A DNA stretch of 64,000 bases from positions 62,001 to 126,000 of the forward strand of contig JAJFKX010000012.1 of assembly GCA_021772985.1 (NCBI GenBank). The letters are read 5' to 3'. The notes under the pieces are model-generated. The model worked only from the letters and a program-made list of their open reading frames with translations. It had not been told where the DNA came from and ran no database searches. Shown here in pieces: positions 17,735 to 26,895 of this stretch. Within the stretch, counting starts at the first letter, position 1; each line of letters begins with the position of its first letter. Source of the stretch: Gammaproteobacteria bacterium (GTDB taxonomy: Bacteria; Pseudomonadota; Gammaproteobacteria; Xanthomonadales; Wenzhouxiangellaceae). A program made the position numbers and the translations under genes.

Positions 17735-19186
17735 TCAAAACGTAAACTGGACTTGTGCGTAGAAAAAGCTGATGTCTTCGGAACTGCCGGTATCTTCTAG
17801 AAAATCACCGGCAAACAGGTGGCTGTAACCGATAAGCGTGGCTAGCCGGGAACTGAAATTATACTTAAAAGTGAAGTCGAGTTCTGTGCCGATTTGTTTG
17901 GATGCTGTTGGGTCTGCTGCTCTGACTATGCCACCTCCGGCGTTATAAAAGGCATCACCTCGATTGGCGCGAGACAATATATGGGTTTCAAACCCGAATA
18001 CTGCTTTATTAAACGGACTGAAAGTAAAGCCTGGATGGAAGTCAACGATATTTTGCCGCCCTACGATATCGATGAAACCGAGATAGGCATGTCCCAATGG
18101 GAACAGTTGATTGAAAGTTCCGACGTTACCACCAACCTGGTTATCACCGCTGGCATAATCAAAACCAAAGGACAAGCGTGGTTTGCCAAACCATCCGGTT
18201 GGGCGATAGCCAACCAGTCCGGTAAACATGCCGGCACTGATATCATTATTGCCAACTTCACCAGTTTGCCAAGCAGCTTCTATTTCATAATCAAATTTGT
18301 TTTCGAGGTATTTGCCCCAGTGCCGGAAACCAAAAGTATGACGATCTTCATTACCCTGGGTACCGTTAAATGAGCGATTGGCACGATCTATACCGTACCA
18401 GTAATAATCAAAGCCACTATTGGCGCTTAGCTTTTGGGTGGCATTTATTCCGAATAAAATGTTATTTGCATCACCGTTATTAAAATTTGACCTATCGACG
18501 GGTACGAATTTTGAGTAAAAGCCATGGATGCGAAAGCTTGGATTTTCGAAAATAGCAGTTAGCCCATCCCAGTGTCTAAGTGCGTTGGCCCAAGGCAATG
18601 GGCTGATCAAACGTTGCTTTCCGAAGGCGTATTCTTGTCGCCCGGCGCGTAGTGTCAAGTTGCTGGTATCACTAATGGGGATTTTGTAGTCAGCAAATAA
18701 CTGTTGTAACTCGTACCTGTCCACATCAATAAGTCGCTTGCCTCCGGGCAAGTTTCTGCTTGTGATATCAGCATGCTTAAATTCAGAAAAAACTCGAAAA
18801 TTATCACCAAAATGCCAATCAGCATGAAATAAGCCACGGCCGAGCAGGAATGTATCCTGATCATTTATCGGAGCTCCAAAAGCAAAGCTATTCCAGTTTT
18901 CAACACGTAAGCGTAGATGGCCGCCAAAACTAACCCAGATATTTTTATCTTCACTCAAAGCAACAAATTTATGCTTATGTTCTGGTTTCAACTGTTCACG
19001 CGGAATCTGCTTCAAGCTGGACCAATCTTCTTCAAATCGTAGGAATTGCGTTTTTGGAACTGAGTAAGAAGATTCGTCGTCTGCGATAGCTGAAAATGCA
19101 AGGAAAAACAAAGAAATTACCAATAAGAACGAAATATATATAACAGATGAAGTTTTATTTAATACAGGCAAATATATAGATTTCAT
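17735..19186 (-). CDS. Alginate-export (AlgE-like) family outer-membrane porin
   Basis: The 483-residue protein has a long signal peptide (ISFLLVISLFFLAFSAIA). The remaining sequence is beta-rich with alternating aromatic residues and opens with VSFGGHLRLRVENWNSFAFG, the recognisable start of the alginate-export domain. It ends in FFYAQVQFTF, a typical outer-membrane C-terminal strand with terminal phenylalanine recognised by BamA. Segments such as RAGRQEYAFGKQRLISPLPW are common in the family. AlgE itself exports alginate, but most homologues occur without alginate genes, as here, so the substrate is unknown. AAGGA precedes the ATG. Confidence 0.8.
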   Translation of the reverse strand: MKSIYLPVLNKTSSVIYISFLLVISLFFLAFSAIADDESSYSVPKTQFLRFEEDWSSLKQIPREQLKPEHKHKFVALSEDKNIWVSFGGHLRLRVENWNSFAFGAPINDQDTFLLGRGLFHADWHFGDNFRVFSEFKHADITSRNLPGGKRLIDVDRYELQQLFADYKIPISDTSNLTLRAGRQEYAFGKQRLISPLPWANALRHWDGLTAIFENPSFRIHGFYSKFVPVDRSNFNNGDANNILFGINATQKLSANSGFDYYWYGIDRANRSFNGTQGNEDRHTFGFRHWGKYLENKFDYEIEAAWQTGEVGNNDISAGMFTGLVGYRPTGWFGKPRLSFGFDYASGDNQVGGNVGTFNQLFPLGHAYLGFIDIVGRQNIVDFHPGFTFSPFNKAVFGFETHILSRANRGDAFYNAGGGIVRAADPTASKQIGTELDFTFKYNFSSRLATLIGYSHLFAGDFLEDTGSSEDISFFYAQVQFTF

Positions 19187-20316
19187 GTTGCGACATCCTT
19201 GTGCGGTTTATTTTAGAGCTTGGTCAATTTTAGGAATTGAACATAGGTATTTTTAAGGTTATGTTAACTCTCAGCAGTTTACGCAAGCTTCATAACTGCA
19301 GCTTCCAATATATAAAATAATGGCAATAAACCTGGCTAATGTTGTTGCAGACTGTGTAAGTCAATACGAATGGTGTAGCCATACCTAAATCCCTATGTGG
19401 TAAGCACTCATTACGAGTGTATAGTGGGTAATTGATATGGTCAAGTTATAGAGTTTGTGACAATGGGCTTTCGTCTAAAGTGTGTGTAAATATTTAGTAG
19501 TAAATAGTCAGTATGGAATATTTATTTCTGGTGGGTTTTACAGAAAATACTAGACAATAGTCTTAGAATAGGTGATTGTTATAGGTAGACTTTATAGTTT
19601 ATTGAATATATTTTTATCAAGCATATGCAATCTTTATGGGGCTATCAGATTGGCTGAAGTCATGTATTTCGCCGGTTTACTCGGCTTTATGAAATCACTT
19701 ACAGTGAGGCTGGTGGGGAAATATACGGATAAGTTCGTAGCATTGGTTTTTATGCTTTCTGGCGGTTTTATTTGCCGGAAAGTATGGTTTAACGAAAAAT
19801 ATAAATTTTTTTCACAGAAAGTATTTGCCGAATGTGGATGTTTCTGTGGACCGTCTTAGTGTCCGGTTGTGCAATTTTGCTTAATTGGGTCAACTGCATT
19901 GCAATAATAGGTGATTAAATTGGAAGTTATCTCGATATGCCATTGGAATAGGGTTATAACTATCTGATATAAAGATTAAATTTAGCTTTAAATATGTGCC
20001 TATATGGCGTGGTATGCTAGTCGATAACGACACATATCACAGTTTAATTGCTCAATTTGAATACAGGTTTGTGGTTATTGGTATACTACATTAGTATTAA
20101 TATGTGGTTTAGCAAATTTATACTGTAAACTGATTGATTGTACGATTGGTTGATTTAAGAATTGAAAAAAGACTGTAAATAGACTTATTATTGTATGTTG
20201 ATGTCACTTGTATGATTTTGTATAACAGTTGGAAGTTATATGGGATTGTTCGCAACTGGTGCAAAGGGATGCATGGGTAAAGTTTAGCGAACTAACAAGG
20301 GGTTAGGGAATAAAAC
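19187..20316. other. Long AT-rich non-coding stretch
   Basis: This is about 1.1 kb between the divergent porin and sensor-kinase genes. The only sizeable ORF (19572-19859, 95 codons, GTG start) has no good Shine-Dalgarno and no recognisable family, so I leave it uncalled. No tRNA clover-leaf or strong terminator is evident. It must contain both divergent promoters; the length leaves room for a small RNA or a decayed gene, but I see no specific signal for one. Confidence 0.4.
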
Positions 20317-22311
20317 ATGGATGTAGCTAGCATAGATTGGAAGGTAAACCATCACCTTCGGGATCATCAACCGGAAACGGTGAGCACAGGCCTCAAAGGC
20401 TGGTTGCCGTCATTAACTCACAGAATACTGATTGCAATTGCGTTGGCTGGCATAGGTATAGCTTTGACTCTGTGGGTGGCCTATATGGTTAATCAGGCTG
20501 CGCAGGAACGGCAACTGGCATCAACAGAACGTAATTCTGTTGCAATCAGTGCTTCACTCACAGCAAATGTCCAATCTGATCTGGAAGCCTTAAGTCTATG
20601 GTCTAAGTATTTTCAAACTGTGGTTGAAACTGCGGATATTGAAAATGTTCAGGCACAGTTTTCTGAGCTCGCAACCGACCTGTTTGATCAGCACAAGGGT
20701 TTCCAGGTGTTGGCTTATGCGCCACGTATTACCTTGGTTGAACGCGAGAATTACATTCAGCAGTTCAATTATTTTACCGGTCTGCAAAATCAAATACTTG
20801 AGTATTCTGAAGATGGTGGTTTCAGGGATGCGCTAGAAACTGACCAGGCGTTTCCAGTTGACCAAGTTGAAAGCTTTGCAAATGTTGAACTCCCCATTGG
20901 ACTGGATTTGGCCTCTAACCCTGTATGGCTAGAGGCTTTGTTTCAAGCGCGTGATTCACGGTTGCCGGTTGCAATTAGCGTTGAATTAAGTGGGGTAATG
21001 GATTACTGGGTGATACAGCCATTGTATTCAGGCACTGAGATCGAGCGAATTTTATCACCGGTTGGTGGCCTTTCCGGTTATGTGCTGGGCATCTTAAAAC
21101 CGCAAGATGCATTAAACGCTTATCTGGAAGGACATGTTACTGACAATATGCAAATCAGCTTACGTGATAGCGCTGTTGAGGAAATGGTTGTAAGTCACCG
21201 TGACCCAGCCATTGCTGATGCTGCATTCCCGGCAAGTGATATGTTGGAAATTGCCAGTACTCCGATAGCTTTTGCAGGTAGAGAATTATTGCTGCAAATA
21301 AAAACCATACCAGCCGAAAGCATGTTGGGTTCAGGTCAGAATGTATATATCAATATAATCGGCCTGGTGCTGACAGCATTATTAATCGTGCTGTTTTGGC
21401 TAATTACAGGGCGAACATTGCAGATTCAAGATGTGGTTAATCGTCGCACACAGGAGTTATCAGCAGCATATGATCAGCTGAAAGAATCGCAAGTGCATTT
21501 GGTGCAATCTGAAAAAATGGCTTCATTGGGTCAAATGGTTGCAGGCTTTGCGCATGAAATCAACACGCCGCTTGCCTATGCCAAGGGAAGCTTTGAATTT
21601 GTTTTACAACAACTGACAAAGCTCAATGAACAGGATATTAGGCTTTTAGAATTTACTGAAGGTGCGACCAATAGCAGTGATCAAGTGAACCAATCGGGAG
21701 ACGCGCATTGGCTGACTGCTTTGAGTGAGAGAAAGCAGGAAAATATTGTTGGGCAATCGTTGAAGCTATTATCAATAGGAATCTCTGGACTGGATGAAAT
21801 CCAGGAACTGGTTATAAATCTGAAAAATTTCAGTCGGCTCGATCGCGCGAACATCGTTGAATATGACTTGGTTGAAGGTCTGAACAGTACCCTGGTTATT
21901 TTAAAGAGCCAATTAGATTCACAGATTATTGTGCATAGGGATTATGGTGATTCTGCAATAGTCCACTGTGCGCCATCTCAAATTAATCAGATATTTCTTA
22001 ATGTCATCAATAATGCAGCTCAGGCTATTGATGGTGCCGGCAACATCTACCTGCGGATCAACAGCCAGGAAGATTCTGTCAGTGTTGAAATTGAAGATGA
22101 TGGCATTGGGATTGATGAAGCAAATCTGGCAAAAGTGATGGATCCATTTTTTACAACAAAAGAAATCGGCCAAGGCACCGGTTTAGGGTTATCAATTTGT
22201 CATAAAATTATTCAGCAGCATGGTGGTGATATTAATATTTATTCAGAGCTTGGAGCAGGTACAGTAATGACCATAACACTGCCACGTAGCCCCATATCAG
22301 ATGCTGCATGA
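20317..22311 (+). CDS. Hybrid-free sensor histidine kinase with periplasmic CHASE domain
   Basis: The 664-residue protein has a membrane span near residues 35-58 and a periplasmic CHASE-type sensor (about 65-320; GFQVLAYAPRITLVERENYI is the characteristic part). A second span lies near 345-365 and a coiled linker follows. The HisKA phospho-histidine is in MVAGFAHEINTPLAYAKG, and the HATPase domain shows NVINNAAQAI, EDDGIGID and TGLGLSICHKI. It would sense a small extracellular ligand and phosphorylate the response regulator encoded 9 bases downstream. An unusually long loop rich in Ser/Gln sits inside the dimerisation region (around residue 450). Confidence 0.92.
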   Translation: MDVASIDWKVNHHLRDHQPETVSTGLKGWLPSLTHRILIAIALAGIGIALTLWVAYMVNQAAQERQLASTERNSVAISASLTANVQSDLEALSLWSKYFQTVVETADIENVQAQFSELATDLFDQHKGFQVLAYAPRITLVERENYIQQFNYFTGLQNQILEYSEDGGFRDALETDQAFPVDQVESFANVELPIGLDLASNPVWLEALFQARDSRLPVAISVELSGVMDYWVIQPLYSGTEIERILSPVGGLSGYVLGILKPQDALNAYLEGHVTDNMQISLRDSAVEEMVVSHRDPAIADAAFPASDMLEIASTPIAFAGRELLLQIKTIPAESMLGSGQNVYINIIGLVLTALLIVLFWLITGRTLQIQDVVNRRTQELSAAYDQLKESQVHLVQSEKMASLGQMVAGFAHEINTPLAYAKGSFEFVLQQLTKLNEQDIRLLEFTEGATNSSDQVNQSGDAHWLTALSERKQENIVGQSLKLLSIGISGLDEIQELVINLKNFSRLDRANIVEYDLVEGLNSTLVILKSQLDSQIIVHRDYGDSAIVHCAPSQINQIFLNVINNAAQAIDGAGNIYLRINSQEDSVSVEIEDDGIGIDEANLAKVMDPFFTTKEIGQGTGLGLSICHKIIQQHGGDINIYSELGAGTVMTITLPRSPISDAA

Positions 22312-22329
22312 CACAGGGAGATGTCCATC

Positions 22330-23322
22330 ATGAAAGCTAAATTATTGTTGGTAGATGATGAGAGTAGAATTTTAATTGTATTGAAAGCTATTTTTGGCCA
22401 GTTGTACGATGTTTATACAGCCACTGATGGAGTGACTGCACTGGAAATATTGCGTACAACTGATATCAATGTTCTGGTTAGCGATCAGCGTATGCCTAAG
22501 ATGTTAGGCACAGAGTTGTTATTGCAGGCAAAGGAGTTAAAGCCTGATGTGATCAGAATATTGTTAACGGGTTATGCTGACTTTGAAGCGAGTATGGCAT
22601 CGGTTAATGAAGGCGAGGTTTTTCGTTATCTGTTCAAGCCATGGGACACCCATAAACTGGTTAACACAGTGGCGGAAGCTGTCAAGGTTTCGCAGCAACT
22701 GATAAGCGCTCATCTCGAAGCTGATCAGCGCCCGGCAGGAGTTATTGATCAGCAGCAGCCCATCCAGTTGGATGTTCAAAAGATGAGCTTACTGGTGATC
22801 GGTGACAATCAAGAGGTTATCAGTTTTTTAAGCAAAGAATTTACAGAAAAACACCCTGTGTACAGCTGCATGCATTTGGCAGATGCCATGGATAACCTCA
22901 AACAACATTACATTGGAGTTGTTATAGCTGAAGCAACAGTTAACGGTGTCAGCACAGTCAAATTTCTTGCTGCATTACGTGCAGCCAACCCCACCATTGT
23001 AACCCTGGTGTTAAGTGCGCACCGGGATGTGACGCTCATATCCGATATGATCAATAGCGGACAAATATTCAGGTTTTTGCCTAATCCACCTGGCATGGGG
23101 ATTTTACGGCTAAGTGCCAAATCGGCCATTAAGCAACACCATGTGTTCAAAAAAAACCCATTGCTTACTGCTCGTATTAATGGTGACCTGAGCCTGTTTG
23201 AAGATGAAAAGGAACCAAGCGAAGTAAAAGACAGGGCAGTTATAAAAAATGATATTGATAACAGTTTTGTTTGGTTGAGGCGGACGTTTCGGCGTGTATT
23301 TAACGCTGCCAAAGCACACTGA
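22330..23322 (+). CDS. Response regulator with one active and one degenerate receiver domain
   Basis: I start at the second ATG (MKAKLLLVDDE), because AGGGAG lies nine bases before it and overlaps the first ATG. Residues 1-120 form a normal receiver: DDE acidic pocket, phospho-acceptor Asp in VLVSDQRMPK, LLTGYAD and the lysine in FKPWD. Residues about 150-270 form a second receiver-like domain (MSLLVIGDNQEVISFL) whose acceptor position reads VVIAEATV, with Glu replacing Asp, so it cannot be phosphorylated in the usual way. No DNA-binding, HD-GYP or GGDEF output domain follows, so signalling is probably through protein contact. It is co-transcribed with the kinase. Confidence 0.85.
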   Translation: MKAKLLLVDDESRILIVLKAIFGQLYDVYTATDGVTALEILRTTDINVLVSDQRMPKMLGTELLLQAKELKPDVIRILLTGYADFEASMASVNEGEVFRYLFKPWDTHKLVNTVAEAVKVSQQLISAHLEADQRPAGVIDQQQPIQLDVQKMSLLVIGDNQEVISFLSKEFTEKHPVYSCMHLADAMDNLKQHYIGVVIAEATVNGVSTVKFLAALRAANPTIVTLVLSAHRDVTLISDMINSGQIFRFLPNPPGMGILRLSAKSAIKQHHVFKKNPLLTARINGDLSLFEDEKEPSEVKDRAVIKNDIDNSFVWLRRTFRRVFNAAKAH

Positions 23323-23364
23323 AATGGTATTGCATATAAAGCTTAAAATGGAGTGAGAGCTATC

Positions 23365-24288
23365 ATGAGAATTGTAATTGTAAAACGAGTGGCCTTTGTG
23401 ATTTTGACATGGATGCTTGTGGCTTGCGGTGATGTGTTTGCCCAAAGTTTGACCCCTTCACATGTATTCCAAAACTCAGAAAGAATAGTGGCAGAAATTG
23501 TAATTTTAAGGGAGGCTTTAGGTGCTGATGATTATCCGCCTGACCCTGAAAAACAAACGCTTAAGAAACCCATTCATGTCTATACAAAAGCACTCGAGGT
23601 GTTGGAAAAAATAGCTTTGGCTGAAAAAAGACTGGGTTTGGCAACAGTAGAAGTCGGTCAGGTTCCCTTAACACCGATTGAGCCGCAGGATGTTTATAAT
23701 GTTACTGTCAGAGTGCTGGAAGAGTTGCAAAATATGAAAGAATATTTAGCAGTTGCCACGCCCATTGAAGATGTGCCATTCGTGGACGGCAAGGCACCCA
23801 GTCATGTTTACGAAAATTTATGGCGAGCATCATACATGCTTGATAATCTCGCTGGCTCGATAAAACCTGATGATGTATACCGACATGTTCGCTACGTTCA
23901 CTTTGAGATTGACCTGCTTGCCAGTGAGTTTAATGTGTCATTTAACGGATTGCCGACACCGCAAGTTGAACCCCAGGTCCGTCCGAAAGATGTCGCAGCG
24001 CAAGGCCTGCTAAACCTCAATAAACTGGTTCGGTTGCAGAAGAAAATCGGCATGGATGCTTCTTTTGTGCCGACCATGACGCTGGTTCGTGCCACACCTT
24101 CGGATGCGTTTGATATCACCAATATATTAATGGCTGAACTGGTCCGCATCAAAGTTCATTTAGGTTTGCTCACCCCACGGCCTGTTTACCCCAGTGAAAC
24201 CGGGAGAAAACCAGCCGATGTATTACGGCTGATGAAGCATGCCAGTATGAAATTAGATAGGATAGTGGCAAACGCAAGAAGAAGTTGA
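23365..24288 (+). CDS. Exported helical-repeat protein of unknown function
   Basis: The 307-residue product (start at ATG 23365; an in-frame GTG lies 12 bases earlier) has a signal sequence ending WMLVACGDVFAQ. This could be a lipobox (LVAC) or a signal peptidase I site after VFA. The mature part consists of about eight repeats of 30-45 residues, each opening with a P-x-[DH]-[VA]-[YF]-like motif: PSHVFQN, PIHVYTK, PQDVYNV, PSHVYEN, PDDVYRH, PKDVAAQ, PSDAFDI, PADVLRL. A helix with a regular hydrophobic pattern follows each. I do not recognise the family. It follows the two-component genes with about 40 bases of spacing, so it is a likely partner or output. Confidence 0.7.
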   Translation: MRIVIVKRVAFVILTWMLVACGDVFAQSLTPSHVFQNSERIVAEIVILREALGADDYPPDPEKQTLKKPIHVYTKALEVLEKIALAEKRLGLATVEVGQVPLTPIEPQDVYNVTVRVLEELQNMKEYLAVATPIEDVPFVDGKAPSHVYENLWRASYMLDNLAGSIKPDDVYRHVRYVHFEIDLLASEFNVSFNGLPTPQVEPQVRPKDVAAQGLLNLNKLVRLQKKIGMDASFVPTMTLVRATPSDAFDITNILMAELVRIKVHLGLLTPRPVYPSETGRKPADVLRLMKHASMKLDRIVANARRS

Positions 24289-24413
24289 TTGCCTGGTTGT
24301 TGAAATATTGGTGTCTCGATTTTCAACAAAGGATTCAATGTGGATATCAATTTAAACATATCCAGTGTATTGCCGCTGGTGAAATCCATGGCTAAATTTG
24401 CTACATTCCACTT

Positions 24414-24438
24414 AGAAGCACAGCACTGCTGTGCTTCT
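24414..24438. terminator. Bidirectional stem-loop between convergent genes
   Basis: AGAAGCACAGC-ACT-GCTGTGCTTCT is a perfect 11-bp stem with a three-base loop. It lies between the plus-strand repeat-protein gene and the minus-strand sodB, so it could end transcription from both sides. No long T-run follows, so efficiency is uncertain. Confidence 0.5.
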
Positions 24439-24564
24439 TGGGTCAGCACTATCATCATTGGTTTGATCAGTTATCAATATAAATTGATAAGGAATGATCA
24501 AAGCAGATAACGACAGCACCCCGGTTCCGGTTCTGACAAGCTCGGACTTATTGGTCACCGCCGG

Positions 24565-25146
24565 TCAACCATGAAATCGTTGATTTACGAATCCCCAGTT
24601 CACCAAATGCCAAAAGGCATCAAGATATTGCGCCCGTGCATTCCTATAATCAATGTAGTAAGCATGTTCCCAAACATCACAAGTCAATAATGGCAGGTTC
24701 TCACTCTGTAAAGGGCTATCTGCATTGCCGGTGCTGGTTACTGCCAGCCGGCCGTCGGGTTGTTTGACCAGCCACGCCCAACCGGAACCAAAAGTGGATA
24801 GCGCTGTATCTGTAAATTGCTGTTTGAACTCAGTAAATGAGTTGAATGACTGATCAATAGCCTCTGCCAGTGCGTGCTCGGGTTTGCTGCCAGCGTTGGC
24901 GCTGAGACAATTCCAGTAAAAGCTGTGGTTCCAGATTTGCGCCGCATTGTTGAAAAGCCCACCTTCAGACGTTTTCACAATGGTTTCAAGGTCCTGGCCT
25001 TCATGTTCGGAGCCGGGCAGCAGTTTATTTAGCTTGGTGACATAGCCCTGATGATGCCTGCCGTAATGGTAATCCAGCGTTTCCTTGGAAATATAGGGTT
25101 CCAGAGCATCGCGTGCGTAGGGCAGAGCAGGTAGTTCGATAGACAT
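24565..25146 (-). CDS. sodB: Iron superoxide dismutase
   Basis: It converts superoxide to oxygen and hydrogen peroxide in the cytoplasm. The 193-residue protein shows LPYARDALEPYIS, the metal ligands in YHYGRHHQGYV (His), AQIWNHSFYW (His) and CDVWEHAYYIDY (Asp and His), and GSGWAWLV. AQ before WNHSFYW and overall likeness to E. coli SodB favour iron over manganese. Length is normal. It converges with the repeat-protein gene and is divergent from the HyuB-like gene. Confidence 0.95.
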   Translation of the reverse strand: MSIELPALPYARDALEPYISKETLDYHYGRHHQGYVTKLNKLLPGSEHEGQDLETIVKTSEGGLFNNAAQIWNHSFYWNCLSANAGSKPEHALAEAIDQSFNSFTEFKQQFTDTALSTFGSGWAWLVKQPDGRLAVTSTGNADSPLQSENLPLLTCDVWEHAYYIDYRNARAQYLDAFWHLVNWGFVNQRFHG

Positions 25147-25242
25147 CTATGTCTCCTTGATTTACTGTATCTAATTGATCGTCATCTGGTACACACTAAT
25201 GTGTCTGCCAGTGTGTTTTTTCAAGCAAAGTTTTACTTTGAG

Positions 25243-26820
25243 ATGCAATCTGCAACCACCAATGATGCTATCAGTTTGAGCTTGTTCGCCAGCCGGGTAT
25301 CAGCGATTTGCGAGGAAATGGGTGCGGTGTTGGCGCGTGCCGCTTTATCTCCCAATATTCGCGATCGTTTGGATTATTCCTGTGCTTTATTTGACGCCTA
25401 CGGCGATTTAATTGCTCAAGCCACACATATACCTGTGCACTTAGGAAGTATGGCCTACGCGATGCAGGGACTGGCGCCCAGCTGTACCTGGCGAGCAGGG
25501 GATGTGATGATCCTGAATGACCCTTTTGCCGGTGGCACACATTTACCGGATGTGACTGTGATTGCTGCCTTGGTACAGGATGGGCAATTACATGGTTTTG
25601 CTGCCAGCCGGGCACATTATGCGGATATTGGCAGCACAGCGCCTGGTTCAATGCCAGTCAGTGATCAACTGGAACAGGAAGGTGTATTGATATCACCTCA
25701 ATTGTTGTATCGACAAGGTGAATTACAGGCTGAAGTGTTGCAACCTTTATTACAGGCAGTTGGAGATCAGTCCAGAGTCAAAGCTGATTTGCAGGCCCAG
25801 TTAAGTGCTTGCAGAGTTGGCTGCAGTTCATTGGCCAGGCTTCTTTCCAGTGGTGGTGATGTCTGGTTCCTGGAACAATTGGCTGCACTGAACAATTATG
25901 CAGAATGTCTGACCAGAGTCATGATTACTGATATTCCGGATGGTGATTATGACTACGTTGATATGATGGATGATGATGGATTTGCCCATCAGGATATCCG
26001 GATACAGGTCAAAGTCAGCGTTCAGGGAGATAGTTTGAGTGCAGACTTTACCGGCACCGACCCTCAGGTGCCCGGTAACGTGAATTGTCCGTTAAGTGTC
26101 ACCGCAGCTGGAGTTTATTACGTGGTTCGATGCTTGTTGCCCGGCTACACGCCGACCTGTGCAGGTGTTTTACGGGCGTTGCGTTTGAGCGCGCCTGAGG
26201 GCTGCCTGGTCAACGCGACAGGGCCGGCAGCAGTGGCGGCCGGTAATGTTGAAACCAGTATGCGAATAGTCGATGTATTGTGCGGAGCATTACAGCAGGC
26301 ACTGCCCGATAAAATACCTGCAGCCAGTCAGGGTTCCATGAACAACCTGGCAATGGGAGGTGAGTGGCGAAATAACGGTGAACAGCTTCGTTGGAGTTAT
26401 TACGAAACGCTGGCAGGTGGTTGCGGAGCAGGCCCGGATGGACCAGGCCGATCAGCAGTACATAGCCATATGACCAATACCTTGAATACCCCGGTAGAGG
26501 TTTTGGAAACTGAATACCCGTTACGTATTCAACGCTACACAGTTCGCTCTGATTCGGGTGGGTTAGGGGAATACAATGGCGGAGATGGCATTGTGCGGGA
26601 GTATCAGTTTTTACAGAACACGACAGTGTCAATTATCAGCGAACGCAGGCGCAGAACACCATGGGGTATTGCTACAGCTTCTGATGGGCAGCCCGGTAGT
26701 AATTTACTGAATAAACGGCCATTGCCAGGAAAAGTTACCCAACAAGTTCAGTCTGGAGATGTGTTGACCATTGCAACCCCCGGTGGTGGTGGCTGGTCGA
26801 GCCTTGACCAGGATGGCTGA
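25243..26820 (+). CDS. Hydantoinase B / oxoprolinase family subunit, without its A partner
   Basis: I start at MQSATTNDAI (ATG 25243); the track's GTG adds 14 residues without family support. The 525-residue protein has the HyuB family blocks RDRLDYSCALFDAYGDLIAQ, IPVHLGSMAYAM, GDVMILNDPFAGGTHLPDVT, SRAHYADIGSTAPGSMP near residue 130 and YPLRIQRYTVRSDSGGLGEY near 430. HyuB acts with HyuA in ATP-dependent opening of hydantoin, 5-oxoproline or carboxylated ketone analogues. No hyuA is adjacent: downstream is a convergent Rieske gene, upstream divergent sodB. HyuA would have to be elsewhere, or the protein acts differently. Confidence 0.85.
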   Translation: MQSATTNDAISLSLFASRVSAICEEMGAVLARAALSPNIRDRLDYSCALFDAYGDLIAQATHIPVHLGSMAYAMQGLAPSCTWRAGDVMILNDPFAGGTHLPDVTVIAALVQDGQLHGFAASRAHYADIGSTAPGSMPVSDQLEQEGVLISPQLLYRQGELQAEVLQPLLQAVGDQSRVKADLQAQLSACRVGCSSLARLLSSGGDVWFLEQLAALNNYAECLTRVMITDIPDGDYDYVDMMDDDGFAHQDIRIQVKVSVQGDSLSADFTGTDPQVPGNVNCPLSVTAAGVYYVVRCLLPGYTPTCAGVLRALRLSAPEGCLVNATGPAAVAAGNVETSMRIVDVLCGALQQALPDKIPAASQGSMNNLAMGGEWRNNGEQLRWSYYETLAGGCGAGPDGPGRSAVHSHMTNTLNTPVEVLETEYPLRIQRYTVRSDSGGLGEYNGGDGIVREYQFLQNTTVSIISERRRRTPWGIATASDGQPGSNLLNKRPLPGKVTQQVQSGDVLTIATPGGGGWSSLDQDG

Positions 26821-26895
26821 TGGCATAGTCAAAAGATGGGAAACACCACTTCATATATACAATAGCAGGCTATGCTCAAATTTGCAGAAACCATG

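Noticed and set aside
17735-19186. Alginate biosynthesis locus
   Set aside because: Only the AlgE-like porin is present; no alg polymerase, epimerase or lyase gene is nearby.
19572-19859. 95-residue ORF in the long AT-rich gap
   Set aside because: GTG start without a ribosome site; no homology recognised and composition not clearly coding.
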